From Psychrobacter sp. LV10R520-6 (lineage in GTDB: Bacteria > Pseudomonadota > Gammaproteobacteria > Pseudomonadales > Moraxellaceae): a stretch of 64,000 bases of DNA. The stretch covers positions 2,480,001 to 2,544,000 of the forward strand of contig NZ_LT900024.1 of the NCBI RefSeq assembly GCF_900182925.1, given 5' to 3'. The position numbers and the translations under genes are program-made. Below the pieces are notes generated by a model, which was given only the letters and a program-made list of their open reading frames with translations, was not told where the DNA came from and made no database searches. Positions 1 through 11,328 of the stretch are shown here, piece by piece (the stretch's first letter is position 1; the number at the start of each line of letters is the position of its first letter).

Positions 1-203
1 GAAGGTTGTGCGCCTTTTGCGATCCACGCGTTATACGTGTCCATATTTAAGCGTACAGCTTCTTCTGACTCTTTAGCGAGCGGGTTAAAAAAGCCAATGT
101 TTTCAATGTAGCGACCGTCACGCGCGCGGCGTTGATCAGCAACAACTACTTGATAAAATGGGCGTTTCTTGGCACCGCCCCGTGCTAAACGAATAACAAC
201 CAT
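1..203 (-). CDS. rpsP: 30S ribosomal protein S16 (partial, 3' end outside window)
   Basis: The minus strand from the ATG at 203 reads [20 protein letters not shown], then a segment rich in Arg and Asp ([16 protein letters not shown]), which is the characteristic N-terminus of ribosomal protein S16, a small 30S-assembly protein. About 67 residues are visible; the C-terminus lies beyond base 1. A purine-rich GAGAGA lies upstream of the ATG as a ribosome site. In relatives rpsP starts the rpsP-rimM-trmD-rplS operon, so those genes are expected just outside the window. Identification is by the strongly conserved N-terminus. Confidence 0.93.
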   Translation of the reverse strand, partial: MVVIRLARGGAKKRPFYQVVVADQRRARDGRYIENIGFFNPLAKESEEAVRLNMDTYNAWIAKGAQP

Positions 204-242
204 GTGAATTCTCTCTTTCGCAGGTATACCAAAAAGGGCATA

Positions 243-271
243 ATTATAGCACAGTCTTATTTTATTGAAAA
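243..271 (-). promoter_or_regulatory. Sigma-70 promoter for rpsP
   Basis: On the minus strand a -35-like TTTTCA (266-271) is followed, after exactly 17 bp, by a perfect -10 TATAAT (243-248). It lies 40 bp upstream of the rpsP ATG and points into it. Confidence 0.7.
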
Positions 272-344
272 CATAAACTGTGCATATTTAATTATTTTAT
301 AACAATAACTTAAATGTTGGTGAGTGTACAATAATATCGATAGT

Positions 345-365
345 AACCGCTAATTATCAGCGGTT
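345..365. repeat. Short inverted repeat in the rpsP/sensor-kinase intergenic gap
   Basis: AACCGCT and AGCGGTT form a perfect 7-bp stem around a 7-nt loop. There is no T-run, so it is not a clear terminator. It is the only structure I see in the gap between the rpsP promoter and the kinase start at 640, apart from the rpsP promoter itself. Confidence 0.4.
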
Positions 366-639
366 ATTATAGCTAAACCAACCCTCATCTAGGCCGTTAT
401 CCTTTATTGAGTTATCCGTGACAACCCTAGCAGAGCTATTATTTAGTTATGCTATGCTATAGCAAATTGCGGCTGTGTCATAAAAGCTTGATGCTACTGA
501 TTTTAAGTTTATAAGAAGTAAAATGGCTTTCAACTATAAGCAGTACAACCTGTTATTAACTGCTCAATTCGCTGACTGCCTAATTGTTGCTAATCATCTG
601 TTTTACCTTATTCAATAACTACAAAAACATTGGATCCTT

Positions 640-2130
640 ATGACCACCCCCACTCCACAATCACACCGTAAAGGCTGGCTTGCACGTTACTATCCCAATA
701 GCTGGTCTAACAGCTGGTTGACCACCTTGATGGTGATTTTTATTGTGATTATCAGTGTTAGTTTATCAATTTGGTTTTTTTGGCGCAGTCTGTATTTACC
801 AGAACTGAAAAACCATGCTCGTTACTTAACCAGTGAGCTGCGTCTGATGAATAGTGCCAAAAAAGACTGGCAGGACAATCCAGAGGTGCGCCAATGGATT
901 TATCGGCATTCGCATGTGGTAGTGGTTGACAACCCCAGTGATTTTCCACAGATTTCAGACAAAGCCTTTGTAGGGGTTTTTACCGATGTACTACAACAGG
1001 AAATTAGCGCTCAGCTAGGTCGACCTGTGGAGGTTTATTTTAAGTTTAAGCCTACCCCACAACTATGGGTACAAGACAGTCGTGATGACAGTTTTTGGAT
1101 TCGCGAACCGGTGGTTTATTACTCGCAATATAGTCCGACATTGTTAATATTGTTCTTAATCGGGCTACCGTTATTAACGCTGCTGACTATTATCTTATTG
1201 GCGCGGCAATTAAACCGTCCGTTGCGCTATCTACAGCGCGCTGCCACCAATTACATTCGCCTCGGTCACGCCACAACTTTGCCCACGCGTGCAGGTCCTA
1301 CTGAAATCCGTCAAGTGAATATGGCCTTTAATCGTCTGTTTACGACACTTAATCAAGCACAAAAAGAGCGGACAATTATGCTCGCAGGTATCTCTCATGA
1401 CTTGCGCACGCCCCTTACCCGCATGCGCTTAACCGCTGAGATGCTACCGGATGATTTTTTCCGTGAAGGTCTCATCTATGATATCGAGGATATGGACGCT
1501 ATTTTAGAGCAGTTCATCTCATATATGAAAGATGGCTCCGATGAGCCGGTACGCCTAACCAATCTAGATGTTATCTTTAATGAGATTATGGTGCAATTTG
1601 CACCCATGAAGTTTGTTTATCAGTCAGAATGTGATAAAGCCGTGCCGGTACGCCCGCTATCGATTAAGCGCTTGGTTATTAACTTAGTCAATAACGCCAA
1701 TCGTTATGGCAAACCACCGATTTATTTGTCCGCGACTGTGGTACCCACGTTTATAGAAACAGCCGTGGTAGAAGATCCTGACGTGGTTACTGAAAGTGAG
1801 GTCAATAAAGAAGCACAAGAGCAATTAATGATTTGCGTACGTGACTGTGGTAGCGGGGTGGCAGAAGATCAGTTAGAGCGTATCATGCAGCCATTTGAGC
1901 GCGGCGAGACTGCTCGTACCACCCAAGGTAGCGGGCTGGGTCTGGCTATCGTTAGCCGTATTGCAGGGTTGCACCATGGCACAGTTGAGGCCATTAATCA
2001 TCCGGATGGCGGATTACAAGTTTGTGTAAGAATCCCTTTAATTTCTAAAGTCGCTGGAGATGACACATTAGCAGCTCAGGCGAAAGACTTACCTGTCCCT
2101 AATAATAGGGTAAATGGTGAAGACTATTAG
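640..2130 (+). CDS. EnvZ-like membrane sensor histidine kinase (orphan)
   Basis: A 496-residue inner-membrane sensor kinase. A first membrane helix lies at about residues 28-50 and a second at about 168-188, bracketing a periplasmic sensor domain of roughly 115 residues. A HAMP domain follows (about 187-240). The HisKA box AGISHDLRTPLTRMRL carries the phospho-accepting His at about 253 and closely matches the EnvZ H-box. The N box (NLVNNANRYGKP, about 348) and the glycine boxes (CGSGVAE, GSGLGLAIV) complete a HATPase domain. EnvZ normally works with OmpR, but no response-regulator gene adjoins it: upstream is the divergent rpsP and downstream is an opposite-strand small gene. The partner must therefore be encoded elsewhere. 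The class is certain; the EnvZ assignment rests on H-box similarity. Confidence 0.85.
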   Translation: MTTPTPQSHRKGWLARYYPNSWSNSWLTTLMVIFIVIISVSLSIWFFWRSLYLPELKNHARYLTSELRLMNSAKKDWQDNPEVRQWIYRHSHVVVVDNPSDFPQISDKAFVGVFTDVLQQEISAQLGRPVEVYFKFKPTPQLWVQDSRDDSFWIREPVVYYSQYSPTLLILFLIGLPLLTLLTIILLARQLNRPLRYLQRAATNYIRLGHATTLPTRAGPTEIRQVNMAFNRLFTTLNQAQKERTIMLAGISHDLRTPLTRMRLTAEMLPDDFFREGLIYDIEDMDAILEQFISYMKDGSDEPVRLTNLDVIFNEIMVQFAPMKFVYQSECDKAVPVRPLSIKRLVINLVNNANRYGKPPIYLSATVVPTFIETAVVEDPDVVTESEVNKEAQEQLMICVRDCGSGVAEDQLERIMQPFERGETARTTQGSGLGLAIVSRIAGLHHGTVEAINHPDGGLQVCVRIPLISKVAGDDTLAAQAKDLPVPNNRVNGEDY

Positions 2131-2258
2131 AAAGAAGCTATTATAAAAATCCATTGAAAAAAAGCCGTAAAGACGTTGCTATCAAAAGGCTTATGATATC
2201 AAAAAGAGGACTCTATTAAAAAGATGCGGGCTAACACACGACTATAGATAAGTCAGTA

Positions 2259-2438
2259 TCAGTCTTTACTGCCGATAGGTGGCGGAAGAAGCTTTGCGCT
2301 ATTGGTAAAAGGTAGCGGGCGGGTTATTTCAGCTTGCGCGATCTGTAAGCTCTGAGTGATGGTCGGCTGCTGAGCAAATAGATAGTAACCAAGCGTTATA
2401 GCATTCAATAGTACCAAACCGCCAAATAAATACGGCAT
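2259..2438 (-). CDS. Small single-pass membrane protein, unknown function (59 aa)
   Basis: A short gene starting MPYLFGGLVLLNAITLGYYL, with a hydrophobic N-terminal segment at residues 3-22 and a polar, Pro-rich tail ending LPPPIGSKD. An AGGAG ribosome site sits 8 nt before the ATG, which is the main reason to call it real. It lies downstream of the RstB-like kinase gene on the same strand, with a gap of about 256 bp. The N-terminus resembles the membrane anchors of small SPOR-type cell-envelope proteins, but no SPOR domain follows, so I assign no function. Confidence 0.6.
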   Translation of the reverse strand: MPYLFGGLVLLNAITLGYYLFAQQPTITQSLQIAQAEITRPLPFTNSAKLLPPPIGSKD

Positions 2439-2694
2439 CCTCTGTTCTCCTATACTTTTTAAATTACAATAAAAGTTAATCGCTCTAGTTTGTTATTGTT
2501 TAATCAGTTGCTTTTGGCCAATTAATATCTAATCCGTTGTTATTTATAGCCATTATTATAGAAAGAGCTCAACCTGAGTAATTAGTGTGTTTTGAACCTA
2601 TGACCATAGCTCTGACAAAGACTACTTGTGAATACTTAACAAGCCCTAGTAATGATTATGGATAATGTTACCCACACAAGTATTTAAGTCTGTC

Positions 2695-4383
2695 TTATTG
2701 AGCATCAAAATCACGGTCACTTTTTTCTTGTGTTAGCTCATCGGCAACGATAGTTTGAGTCAAAGGTTTAATGGGCCAAGTCATCACAAATCGCGCGCCG
2801 CCAAGTTCTTGGCTTTCATCTACTTTCATACTACCATTAAACCAGAATGCAATACGTGACACGATAGACAAGCCCAGCCCATAGCCACCTGATGCGCGCG
2901 TACGGCTGTCATCTAGACGTGAAAATGGAATAAAGACCTTTTCACGATCAGCCTCTGCAATACCCTGTCCATCGTCCTCAACACTAACGAAGGCATTGCC
3001 TTTTTTGACCCCAGCGCTAATAATAATAGTGGTCTCTGCATAACGCAAAGCATTACCGGCAAGGTTTTGAATAACGCGATGTAAGTAACGTCTATCCGCT
3101 ACCGCCGTTACTTTAGCATTTGGCGGATTACCGACAATTTTAATAGGCTTGCCTAAGGCATTGGTCTCACGCTCAATCTGCTCAACCAGCTCTTTAAGAT
3201 TTACTGGCTCTAAGTCTAATTTCGGCGAGCCCTCTTCAAGCTTAGCATAAGTTAACATCTCATCAATTAGCCCGTTAAGCGACTCAATATCCTCATCAAT
3301 ATAATCGCGCTGCGTGAAGCGTGAGTCTTCATCGTCCGTGTCTGCTAACATATCTACCGCAAAGCGAATACGCGCAACGGGCGTACGCAGCTCATGTGAA
3401 ACCGCGCGAGTCAGTTCGCGCTGTGACTCCATTAACCGTTTAATATGAGCTGTCATCGCATTGAAAGTGGCCGACAGACGGGAAATCTCATCTTGACCGA
3501 TAACCTGTACTTGACTGTCTAGATTGCCTTTACTGACTTCATCAACCCCTACTTGGATCAGCTGTAATTTACGCTCCAGCGGAAAAATCAGTGCATAGAC
3601 ACCCAGACTGATCAAAAACATGCTGATAAGTACCATGCTGATAATCAAATTAAGTGGAAACCAGTTAAATAATGGCACAGGACCCATTAAGATCGCCATA
3701 TCATTAATCTCGGATGGCACAATAATTTTGATAGATGAGCTACCCTGACTGGTGTTGGTATTCTCTAATAAGATAACCACCTCGTCACGGCGCAAGCGTG
3801 CCATTTGATCATTATCTAAATTTAGTGTGTTCACTCCTTTAAAGCTTAAAGGAAAAGAAAACTTTTTTTCTAGCTCTGCTAAACGATCGCGCTTGGCGGA
3901 TAGCGTCGTATAATAAGACAAGTCGTCTAACAAAAACACGGCCATCGCACGCACTTGTTGTTCTGAGACTTGCGATATTCTCGCTGTTAAGACATTGTTG
4001 CCATCTGGTAGGCGATGATAAACATCGGCATATGTAGGCTGGGTGACATAACGTACTACCGTGCCATCGTTATCAAACCGGCGTAACTCACTGGCGTTAA
4101 AGTCGACCTCATTGATAGGCACGATACGAAAATTCGAACCAAATAAACTACTGGCATCAGACAACCAGTATTCACGCTGGGTTTTGTCATCTTGGTTAGA
4201 AATTCCTTCACTGACCAAATAAAAAGCGCCAGTTGCCATATTTTCGCGATAGGACTGCACACGCTCTTTATTGATAGTATCCATTAATAGCTGCGCAAAT
4301 AATGCCACACATAAGCAGACGATTAATAATCCAGCATAAATACGAACAAAAATACTGTGTTTTAAAGAAGAGACTAATGACAT
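2695..4383 (-). CDS. rstB: RstB/OmpR-family sensor histidine kinase
   Basis: An inner-membrane sensor kinase of about 562 residues. An N-terminal membrane helix (about residues 8-30) and a second near 243-265 flank a long periplasmic domain of about 210 residues. A HAMP segment then precedes the H-box RAVSHELRTPVARIRF, which has the HELRTP core of RstB-type kinases. The N-box NLAGNALRYAET and G-boxes DDGQGIAEADRE and GGYGLGLSIVSRI follow. I chose the ATG at 4383. A TTG at 4398 would add five residues and has an AGG directly before it, but poor spacing. Its cognate regulator gene lies immediately upstream at 4596-5312 on the same strand. The signal sensed cannot be told; RstB in E. coli belongs to the PhoPQ network. 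Confidence 0.85.
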   Translation of the reverse strand: MSLVSSLKHSIFVRIYAGLLIVCLCVALFAQLLMDTINKERVQSYRENMATGAFYLVSEGISNQDDKTQREYWLSDASSLFGSNFRIVPINEVDFNASELRRFDNDGTVVRYVTQPTYADVYHRLPDGNNVLTARISQVSEQQVRAMAVFLLDDLSYYTTLSAKRDRLAELEKKFSFPLSFKGVNTLNLDNDQMARLRRDEVVILLENTNTSQGSSSIKIIVPSEINDMAILMGPVPLFNWFPLNLIISMVLISMFLISLGVYALIFPLERKLQLIQVGVDEVSKGNLDSQVQVIGQDEISRLSATFNAMTAHIKRLMESQRELTRAVSHELRTPVARIRFAVDMLADTDDEDSRFTQRDYIDEDIESLNGLIDEMLTYAKLEEGSPKLDLEPVNLKELVEQIERETNALGKPIKIVGNPPNAKVTAVADRRYLHRVIQNLAGNALRYAETTIIISAGVKKGNAFVSVEDDGQGIAEADREKVFIPFSRLDDSRTRASGGYGLGLSIVSRIAFWFNGSMKVDESQELGGARFVMTWPIKPLTQTIVADELTQEKSDRDFDAQ

Positions 4384-4518
4384 ACGTGCTGTGACCAACC
4401 TATTGAATAATTTGTTGACTAATTATGACTACCTGAGCATAAAATTAGAGCGTGGATTCTAACGCTTAATTAAACCACATAATGTGCTATTTAAGTTTAA
4501 AAGATTAACTTTCATCCG

Positions 4519-4544
4519 TAAAAAAAACCAGCACAATGCTGGTT
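4519..4544 (-). terminator. Intrinsic terminator between regulator and kinase genes
   Basis: Read on the minus strand, an 8-bp perfect stem (AACCAGCA/TGCTGGTT) with a 3-nt loop runs straight into eight T residues. It lies 50 bp after the regulator stop codon and 135 bp before the kinase start, so it should end or attenuate transcription between the two partner genes. Confidence 0.85.
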
Positions 4545-4595
4545 CTTTATCTTACTATAACTGGTTATAAATTTATCAAGGCTGGCTTAATAAAA

Positions 4596-5312
4596 CTAGT
4601 TGCCTTCTTTTACGAATAAGTAGCCTTTGCTACGTACGGTTTTAATACGTTTTGGATTCTCTGGATCATCGCCAATCTTAGGGCGAATACGTGAGATACG
4701 CACGTCAATAGAACGATCTTGACCATCATATTCGATGCCGCGTAGACGCTCAAAGATGTCTTCACGTGATAAGATACGACCCGCATTAGAGGCAAGTAAC
4801 CACAATAAATCATACTCAGCACTGGTGAAGTCGATTAATTCATCATTTAAGGTCACTGAACGCCCGCCATTATCAATGACTAAGTCACCAAACTCTAAGC
4901 GCTGTGGTACATCTTCTGATGGGGCATTTTCCGAGCGGCGTAGTAAGGCACGAATACGCGCTAACAGTACACGTGGCTGAGCAGGCTTAGCGACATAATC
5001 ATCTGCCCCCATCTCAAGGCCGAGTACCTGATCCATATCTTCGGTACGTGCGGTGAGCATCAAAATAGGGTTTTGATAATGCGGGCGAACTTCACGGCAC
5101 ACCGTCAAACCATCGCTACCAGGAAGCATAACATCGAGCACTACTAAATCCGGCTGTTCATTAACGATACGGCGAATAGCACGATTACCGTCAGTTTCAA
5201 TCGCTACTTCCAAGCCATTTTTGACCAAATAGTCTTGGGTCAACATAGCCAGACGCTCATCATCCTCAACAATCAAAATTCGGGGAGTGTTGTCTTCTTC
5301 AGTCATTGACAT
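4596..5312 (-). CDS. rstA: OmpR-family response regulator (RstA-like)
   Basis: A 238-residue two-domain regulator. The N-terminal receiver has the acidic pair E16-D17-D18, the phosphorylation site D60 within VVLDVMLPG, and the conserved Thr/Lys of a CheY fold (MLTART, VAKP). The C-terminal winged helix of the OmpR type shows the DNA-recognition segment IDVRISRIRPKIGDDP and the hairpin KGYLFV. The ATG at 5312 has AGAGG at 8 nt spacing; a second in-frame ATG at 5306 is less well placed. It pairs with the downstream kinase gene on the same strand, although a strong terminator separates them. The target genes cannot be read from the window. Confidence 0.88.
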   Translation of the reverse strand: MSMTEEDNTPRILIVEDDERLAMLTQDYLVKNGLEVAIETDGNRAIRRIVNEQPDLVVLDVMLPGSDGLTVCREVRPHYQNPILMLTARTEDMDQVLGLEMGADDYVAKPAQPRVLLARIRALLRRSENAPSEDVPQRLEFGDLVIDNGGRSVTLNDELIDFTSAEYDLLWLLASNAGRILSREDIFERLRGIEYDGQDRSIDVRISRIRPKIGDDPENPKRIKTVRSKGYLFVKEGN

Positions 5313-5802
5313 TGTTATATCCTCTAATGTAGAAAAATTAATAGCAGGGAAGTTAATAGCACAATAAAGTGGAACAATTCATGTCCGTATAGATGGTACA
5401 AACTTGGTAGCACAGTATACTATCAAACGCACAGCTTCCTATACTATAGCCTATTGTCGTTAACAAAACCTATAAACAACTTATAATAAAACTTTAGTTG
5501 TCATCCAAAATCCATCTGTTTTACACCGTTCAAACGACAAATGATAGTACTGTTTAGTTATTGACTATAAAGCTAGCAAAAAAACATTCAGACATTTACT
5601 AAAACATTACTGTTGCCCTAATATAACTAAATATTATAACTACCGCTAGTGACTTCAATAATGACTGATATATTGACCGGCCATTATCACTTTAATATTA
5701 GAAACACCTAGATATTTTACTAACCATTGTTTTGCTAGCCACGGTTTTTTAGCGGCTAGTTTGCTACTCTCTATTTTGCGAGACTTAGTAAAAAACAACA
5801 AT
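5313..5802. other. Intergenic gap, nothing recognised
   Basis: About 490 bp of AT-rich DNA between the regulator start and the ATP synthase terminator. I see no gene, no repeat and no convincing structured RNA. The regulator's promoter should lie in the right-hand part. Confidence 0.5.
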
Positions 5803-5834
5803 AAAAAAACAGCCCATAATGGACTGTTTTTTTA
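5803..5834 (-). terminator. Bidirectional terminator after atpC
   Basis: A stem of AACAG(C)CCA with TGG(A)CTGTT around a short loop, one wobble pair on the minus strand, is flanked by T-runs on both strands. It lies 44 bp after the atpC stop and ends the ATP synthase operon. Confidence 0.85.
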
Positions 5835-5877
5835 TTGTGCTAATACATATCGTTCAAAAAATCTGAAGCAGATATTG

Positions 5878-6294
5878 TTAGGCACGGTTTTGGTACTTAC
5901 GAATGGTCTGTAGCTGAGCCACCGATTCTGCCAATGAAGCTAAGGCAGCGTTAGTTTGTACGGTATCAGACTGGTTGACCAGCATTTGCTCGGCTTTTCT
6001 GCGGGCTTCAACGATTTTACTTTCGTCGAGGTTATGCGCGCGCATTGCGGTATCTGCTAGTACAGTCACCATCTTCGGTTGTACTTCTAGCACTCCGCCT
6101 GAGACATAGATAACGACTTCTTCGCCATCCGGTTTCTGCAACCGCATTGCGCCAGGTTTTAGCAAAGTAATAAGCGGAGTGTGGCCTAGTAGCACACCAA
6201 CTTCGCCCTCGCTACCCGTAGCGATCAACATGCTGATTTCGCCTGAGTATAACTCTTCACGGGCACTTACGACACGACATTGAAACGTTGCCAT
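5878..6294 (-). CDS. atpC: F1Fo ATP synthase subunit epsilon
   Basis: A 138-residue protein that begins with MATFQCRVVSAREELYSGE and carries the beta-sandwich signatures GEVGVLLGHTPLITLLKPG and YVSGGVLEVQP, followed by a C-terminal helical pair (EARRKAEQML...). Epsilon sits on the central stalk with gamma, couples rotation to catalysis and can inhibit ATP hydrolysis. The length is normal for the family. It is the last gene of the operon, 111 bp after atpD, and is followed by the terminator at 5803-5834. Confidence 0.95.
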   Translation of the reverse strand: MATFQCRVVSAREELYSGEISMLIATGSEGEVGVLLGHTPLITLLKPGAMRLQKPDGEEVVIYVSGGVLEVQPKMVTVLADTAMRAHNLDESKIVEARRKAEQMLVNQSDTVQTNAALASLAESVAQLQTIRKYQNRA

Positions 6295-6405
6295 CCCTCT
6301 CTCCTTACTATGATAACTGCTATAAAAACTGCTGGGCGCTACGCTGCTGTTAGCAAATAGACTGTTTCTAGCCTATTTGCCAATCAACTTGGAGGTATGA
6401 ATACC

Positions 6406-7857
<1,452 letters not shown>

Positions 7858-7877
7858 CTATATATAGGTGGTGTCAA

Positions 7878-8759
7878 TTATGAAACAGCAGCAGCGCCGC
7901 CAACGATTTCCGAGATTTCTCGGGTAATCGCTGCTTGACGCAGCTTGTTGTAAATCAACTGTAAATCGTTAATTAGGTCGCCAGCATTATCTGTTGCCGC
8001 TTTCATAGCGACCATACGTGACGACTGCTCAGAGGCAATGTTTTCCATTACTGCTTGATAGACAATCGACTCAATATAGCGCCCTAGCAGACTATCTATC
8101 AAAGTCTCGATATCAGGCTCATAGATATAATCCCAGCTTAGTTCAGTCTGCATGCCACTGTCTTCATCAGCAAACGATTCCTCTGGTAAAGGTACCAGCT
8201 GAGTGACGGTTGGCTTTTGGGTCATCGCATTAACGAACTGGTTATACACCACATAGATACGGTCTATTTTACCGTTCTCATAATCGTCAAGCATGGCTTG
8301 AACCGGTGCGTTTAGCTGCTCAAACGTCGGTTTATCACCATAGTTAGTCACGGCTGAGGTGACTTTACCACCAAAACTCTTGAAGAAACTAACACCTTTT
8401 GCGCCAATAACAGCAAACTCAGCTTGTACAGACTGGTCTTGATAGTTTTTAATACTTTTGCTTAGAGCTTTGAATAAATTAATATTCAAACCACCCGCCA
8501 AACCACGGTCGGACGTGATGACAATATAGCCTACTTTATTGACCGGACGCGATACCATATACGGATGTTTATAGTCTGATGAAGCATGCACCAAATGTGA
8601 AATAACCCGGCGCATACTATCAGCATACGGGCGACCCACAACCATGCGCTCTTGGGCACGGCGCATCTTACTCGCGGCCACCATTTGCATGGCACGGGTA
8701 ATTTTCTGGGTGCTTTTAATACTGGTGACTTTGGCACGTATTTCTTTTAAGCTTGCCAT
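7878..8759 (-). CDS. atpG: F1 ATP synthase subunit gamma
   Basis: A 293-residue rotor subunit. The N-terminal helix [20 protein letters not shown] and the C-terminal helix ([28 protein letters not shown] sequence ending [10 protein letters not shown]) are the two coiled-coil strands that turn inside the alpha3beta3 ring. The central [17 protein letters not shown] motif is typical of the family. The length matches other gammaproteobacterial gamma subunits. A 266-bp gap, longer than usual, separates it from the upstream atpA and holds a hairpin at 8873-8921. Confidence 0.96.
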   Translation of the reverse strand: MASLKEIRAKVTSIKSTQKITRAMQMVAASKMRRAQERMVVGRPYADSMRRVISHLVHASSDYKHPYMVSRPVNKVGYIVITSDRGLAGGLNINLFKALSKSIKNYQDQSVQAEFAVIGAKGVSFFKSFGGKVTSAVTNYGDKPTFEQLNAPVQAMLDDYENGKIDRIYVVYNQFVNAMTQKPTVTQLVPLPEESFADEDSGMQTELSWDYIYEPDIETLIDSLLGRYIESIVYQAVMENIASEQSSRMVAMKAATDNAGDLINDLQLIYNKLRQAAITREISEIVGGAAAVS

Positions 8760-8872
8760 AATGATTCCAATATAAGAGGGTTAAAAAAGCATTGGCGAAT
8801 GCAACAATATTTAATATAAAGTACTGTACTAATTTCTTGTAGCACTACGCGGTCACATGCCGTTGGTTGCGT

Positions 8873-8921
8873 GCAAAGCGGCACGACTGTCATTCTGCTT
8901 GAAGACACCGCGCCGCTTTAC
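8873..8921 (-). repeat. Intercistronic hairpin between atpA and atpG
   Basis: GCAAAGCGGC (8873-8882) and GCCGCTTTAC (8912-8921) pair over 10 bp in the minus-strand mRNA, with one G-U pair, around a 29-nt loop. There is no T-run behind it. It sits in the middle of the 266-bp atpA-atpG gap, where it could affect mRNA processing or the relative output of F1 subunits (inference). Confidence 0.55.
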
Positions 8922-9025
8922 AAGCTTTAAATTACAAAGCCTCTGAACTAAACAAACTTTAAATTAACAGCTCTTTAGTTATAACACTACAGCTACAACC
9001 AACCAAACCGGCTTAACCCGTTAAA

Positions 9026-10570
9026 TTAATAACTGTGGTTTTGTTTAAAAGTCTCAACCGCTGACTTTAAACGACCTGCAATATCATCATTATAATTTGC
9101 AGTGTCATCAATCTCTTTCATCAAGTCGGCTTGCTCATCATGCATATAACGTAAGTAGCTTTCTTCAAAAGAACCGATTTTATTAATAGGAACGTCTGAT
9201 AAGAAACCTTCGTTTGACGCGTAAATCACTGCCGCTTGCTCAGAGATAGACATCGGCTGATACTGTTTCTGCTTCATCAGTTCAGTCACGCGCTCACCAT
9301 GATCAAGCTGTGCACGAGTGGCATCATCAAGGTCAGATGCAAACTGAGCAAATGCGGCCAATTCACGATATTGTGCTAAAGCGGTACGGATACCACCCGC
9401 CAGTTTCTTAATAATCTTAGTCTGCGCCGCACCACCTACACGAGATACCGAAATACCCGCGTTCACAGCCGGACGGATACCTGAGTTAAATAGGCTTGAT
9501 TCTAAGAAAATCTGACCATCAGTGATTGAAATCACGTTGGTTGGTACGAATGCTGATACGTCACCCGCTTGGGTTTCGATAATCGGTAGCCCAGTTAAAG
9601 AACCGGTTTTACCAACCACTTCACCATTGGTGAATTTTTCTACATATTCAGCGTTGACGCGTGATGCACGCTCAAGCAGACGTGAATGGAGATAGAATAC
9701 ATCACCAGGATAAGCTTCACGACCTGGCGGACGACGTAATAGTAGTGAGATTTGACGATAAGCAACCGCTTGTTTTGATAAGTCATCAAATACAATCAAT
9801 GCATCTTCGCCGCGGTCACGAAAGTATTCGCCCATCGTACAACCTGAGTACGGTGCAATATACTGAAGTGCTGCTGGCTCTGAAGCTGAAGCAACCACTA
9901 CTGTGGTGTATTCAAGCGCGCCGGTTTGTTCGAGCTTACGCACAACGTTAGCAATAGTAGAGCGTTTTTGACCGATGGCCACATACACACACTTAATGCC
10001 AGACGTTTTTTGCGCGATGATGGTATCGATAGCCATTGCTGTTTTACCAGTCTGACGGTCACCAATGATAAGCTCACGCTGACCACGGCCAATCGGAATC
10101 ATGGTATCAACGGCTTTATAACCGGTCATTACTGGCTGATCTACTGACTGACGTTCAATAACGCCTGGGGCGATTTTTTCGACTTTGTCAGTCATTTTAG
10201 CATTGATAGGACCTTTGCCATCAATAGGATTACCTAAGGCATCAACAACACGGCCTAGCAGCTCAGGGCCTACGGGTACTTCAAGAATACGACCAGTACA
10301 ATAGGCTTTTTGGCCTTCTTGTAGTTTTAGATAATCGCCTAGTACGACCGCACCGACAGAATCACGCTCTAAGTTAAGCGCCATTCCATAGATTTCGCCT
10401 TCAAACTCAATCATTTCGCCATACATGGCATCTTCAAGACCATGAATCTGCACGATACCGTCAGATACTTTGACAATCGTGCCTTCATTCTTTGCAGTTG
10501 CACCCGCATCAAGGTCTTGAATACGCTGCTTAATCAGGTTACTGATTTCCGCTGGATTCAATTGTTGCAT
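9026..10570 (-). CDS. atpA: F1 ATP synthase subunit alpha
   Basis: A 514-residue subunit holding the non-catalytic nucleotide sites of F1. Its N-terminus [20 protein letters not shown] binds delta. The Walker A loop GDRQTGKT is at residues 170-177 and Walker B is [12 protein letters not shown]. The arginine-finger region appears as [10 protein letters not shown]. The length equals E. coli AtpA within one residue. It lies downstream of atpH by 121 bp in the same operon. Confidence 0.97.
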   Translation of the reverse strand: MQQLNPAEISNLIKQRIQDLDAGATAKNEGTIVKVSDGIVQIHGLEDAMYGEMIEFEGEIYGMALNLERDSVGAVVLGDYLKLQEGQKAYCTGRILEVPVGPELLGRVVDALGNPIDGKGPINAKMTDKVEKIAPGVIERQSVDQPVMTGYKAVDTMIPIGRGQRELIIGDRQTGKTAMAIDTIIAQKTSGIKCVYVAIGQKRSTIANVVRKLEQTGALEYTTVVVASASEPAALQYIAPYSGCTMGEYFRDRGEDALIVFDDLSKQAVAYRQISLLLRRPPGREAYPGDVFYLHSRLLERASRVNAEYVEKFTNGEVVGKTGSLTGLPIIETQAGDVSAFVPTNVISITDGQIFLESSLFNSGIRPAVNAGISVSRVGGAAQTKIIKKLAGGIRTALAQYRELAAFAQFASDLDDATRAQLDHGERVTELMKQKQYQPMSISEQAAVIYASNEGFLSDVPINKIGSFEESYLRYMHDEQADLMKEIDDTANYNDDIAGRLKSAVETFKQNHSY

Positions 10571-10691
10571 TGCCTGGTTTCCTTTAATTTATGATAACCC
10601 GCCCACTGACTTAAATGCTCTACTTATTACTCAAACTATTGTCACGCCGACCTGACTTAACTGGTAAACGTTGATGAGTAGATAAATAACA

Positions 10692-11315
10692 TTAGGCCGT
10701 TAGCTGTGTTTTTAACTGTTGTAACTTGCCGCGCATAGAATCATCGATAATTTTGTCACCGATTTTGATAGTAGCGCCTGCCAAAAGACTAGGATCAACC
10801 GTTTCGTGAATTACCACACTAGCATTTAGTGAGGCGGCAAGACGCGTTTCGAATAGCTCACGCTGCGCGTCGGTCAATGGATAGGCAGAAGTCACATAAG
10901 CGTTAAGCTGTTTTAAGCTTAGAGCCTTGTGACGACGATAATGCTCATAAACTTCAGGAAGCAGTGCCAGACGCTCTTGCGCTGACAGCTGATGAACGAA
11001 GTTGCTAAGCGCTGTTGATACTTTCGGGTAGCTGGCAGTGCTGTCGTGACGATGCCCTTGGGTATTATTCAATAACACCCTAAAGGCAGACTCATTAGCG
11101 CCGGCTACTTGTGTATCATACAGATCGACCAAAGCGGCTGACTTATGCTCAGCAGAAACGGCTGGATTGTCTAGCCATGTGTGGAACGACTTATCATTGA
11201 CAATCGTACTGGCAATAAACAAGAAGTTTTCCCACTCATTTACTACCCCGTTCTCATTGGCATAGTCAAACGCGGCTTTAGCGTAGGGTCGTGCTAAGGT
11301 TGATAAGTCAGCCAT
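10692..11315 (-). CDS. atpH: ATP synthase subunit delta
   Basis: A 207-residue delta subunit of the peripheral stalk, linking subunit b to the top of F1. The N-terminus [19 protein letters not shown] is the classic signature, and the C-terminal [37 protein letters not shown] segment ([18 protein letters not shown]) is diagnostic. It is about 30 residues longer than the usual 177-180; the extra length falls in the middle (around residues 60-110), including a His-rich turn [10 protein letters not shown]. It begins 13 bp after atpF. Confidence 0.94.
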   Translation of the reverse strand: MADLSTLARPYAKAAFDYANENGVVNEWENFLFIASTIVNDKSFHTWLDNPAVSAEHKSAALVDLYDTQVAGANESAFRVLLNNTQGHRHDSTASYPKVSTALSNFVHQLSAQERLALLPEVYEHYRRHKALSLKQLNAYVTSAYPLTDAQRELFETRLAASLNASVVIHETVDPSLLAGATIKIGDKIIDDSMRGKLQQLKTQLTA

Positions 11316-11328
11316 TATATCCTCACTA

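Noticed and set aside
345..365. Terminator after rpsP or before the kinase
   Set aside because: The stem has no T-run on either strand and lies upstream, not downstream, of both genes.
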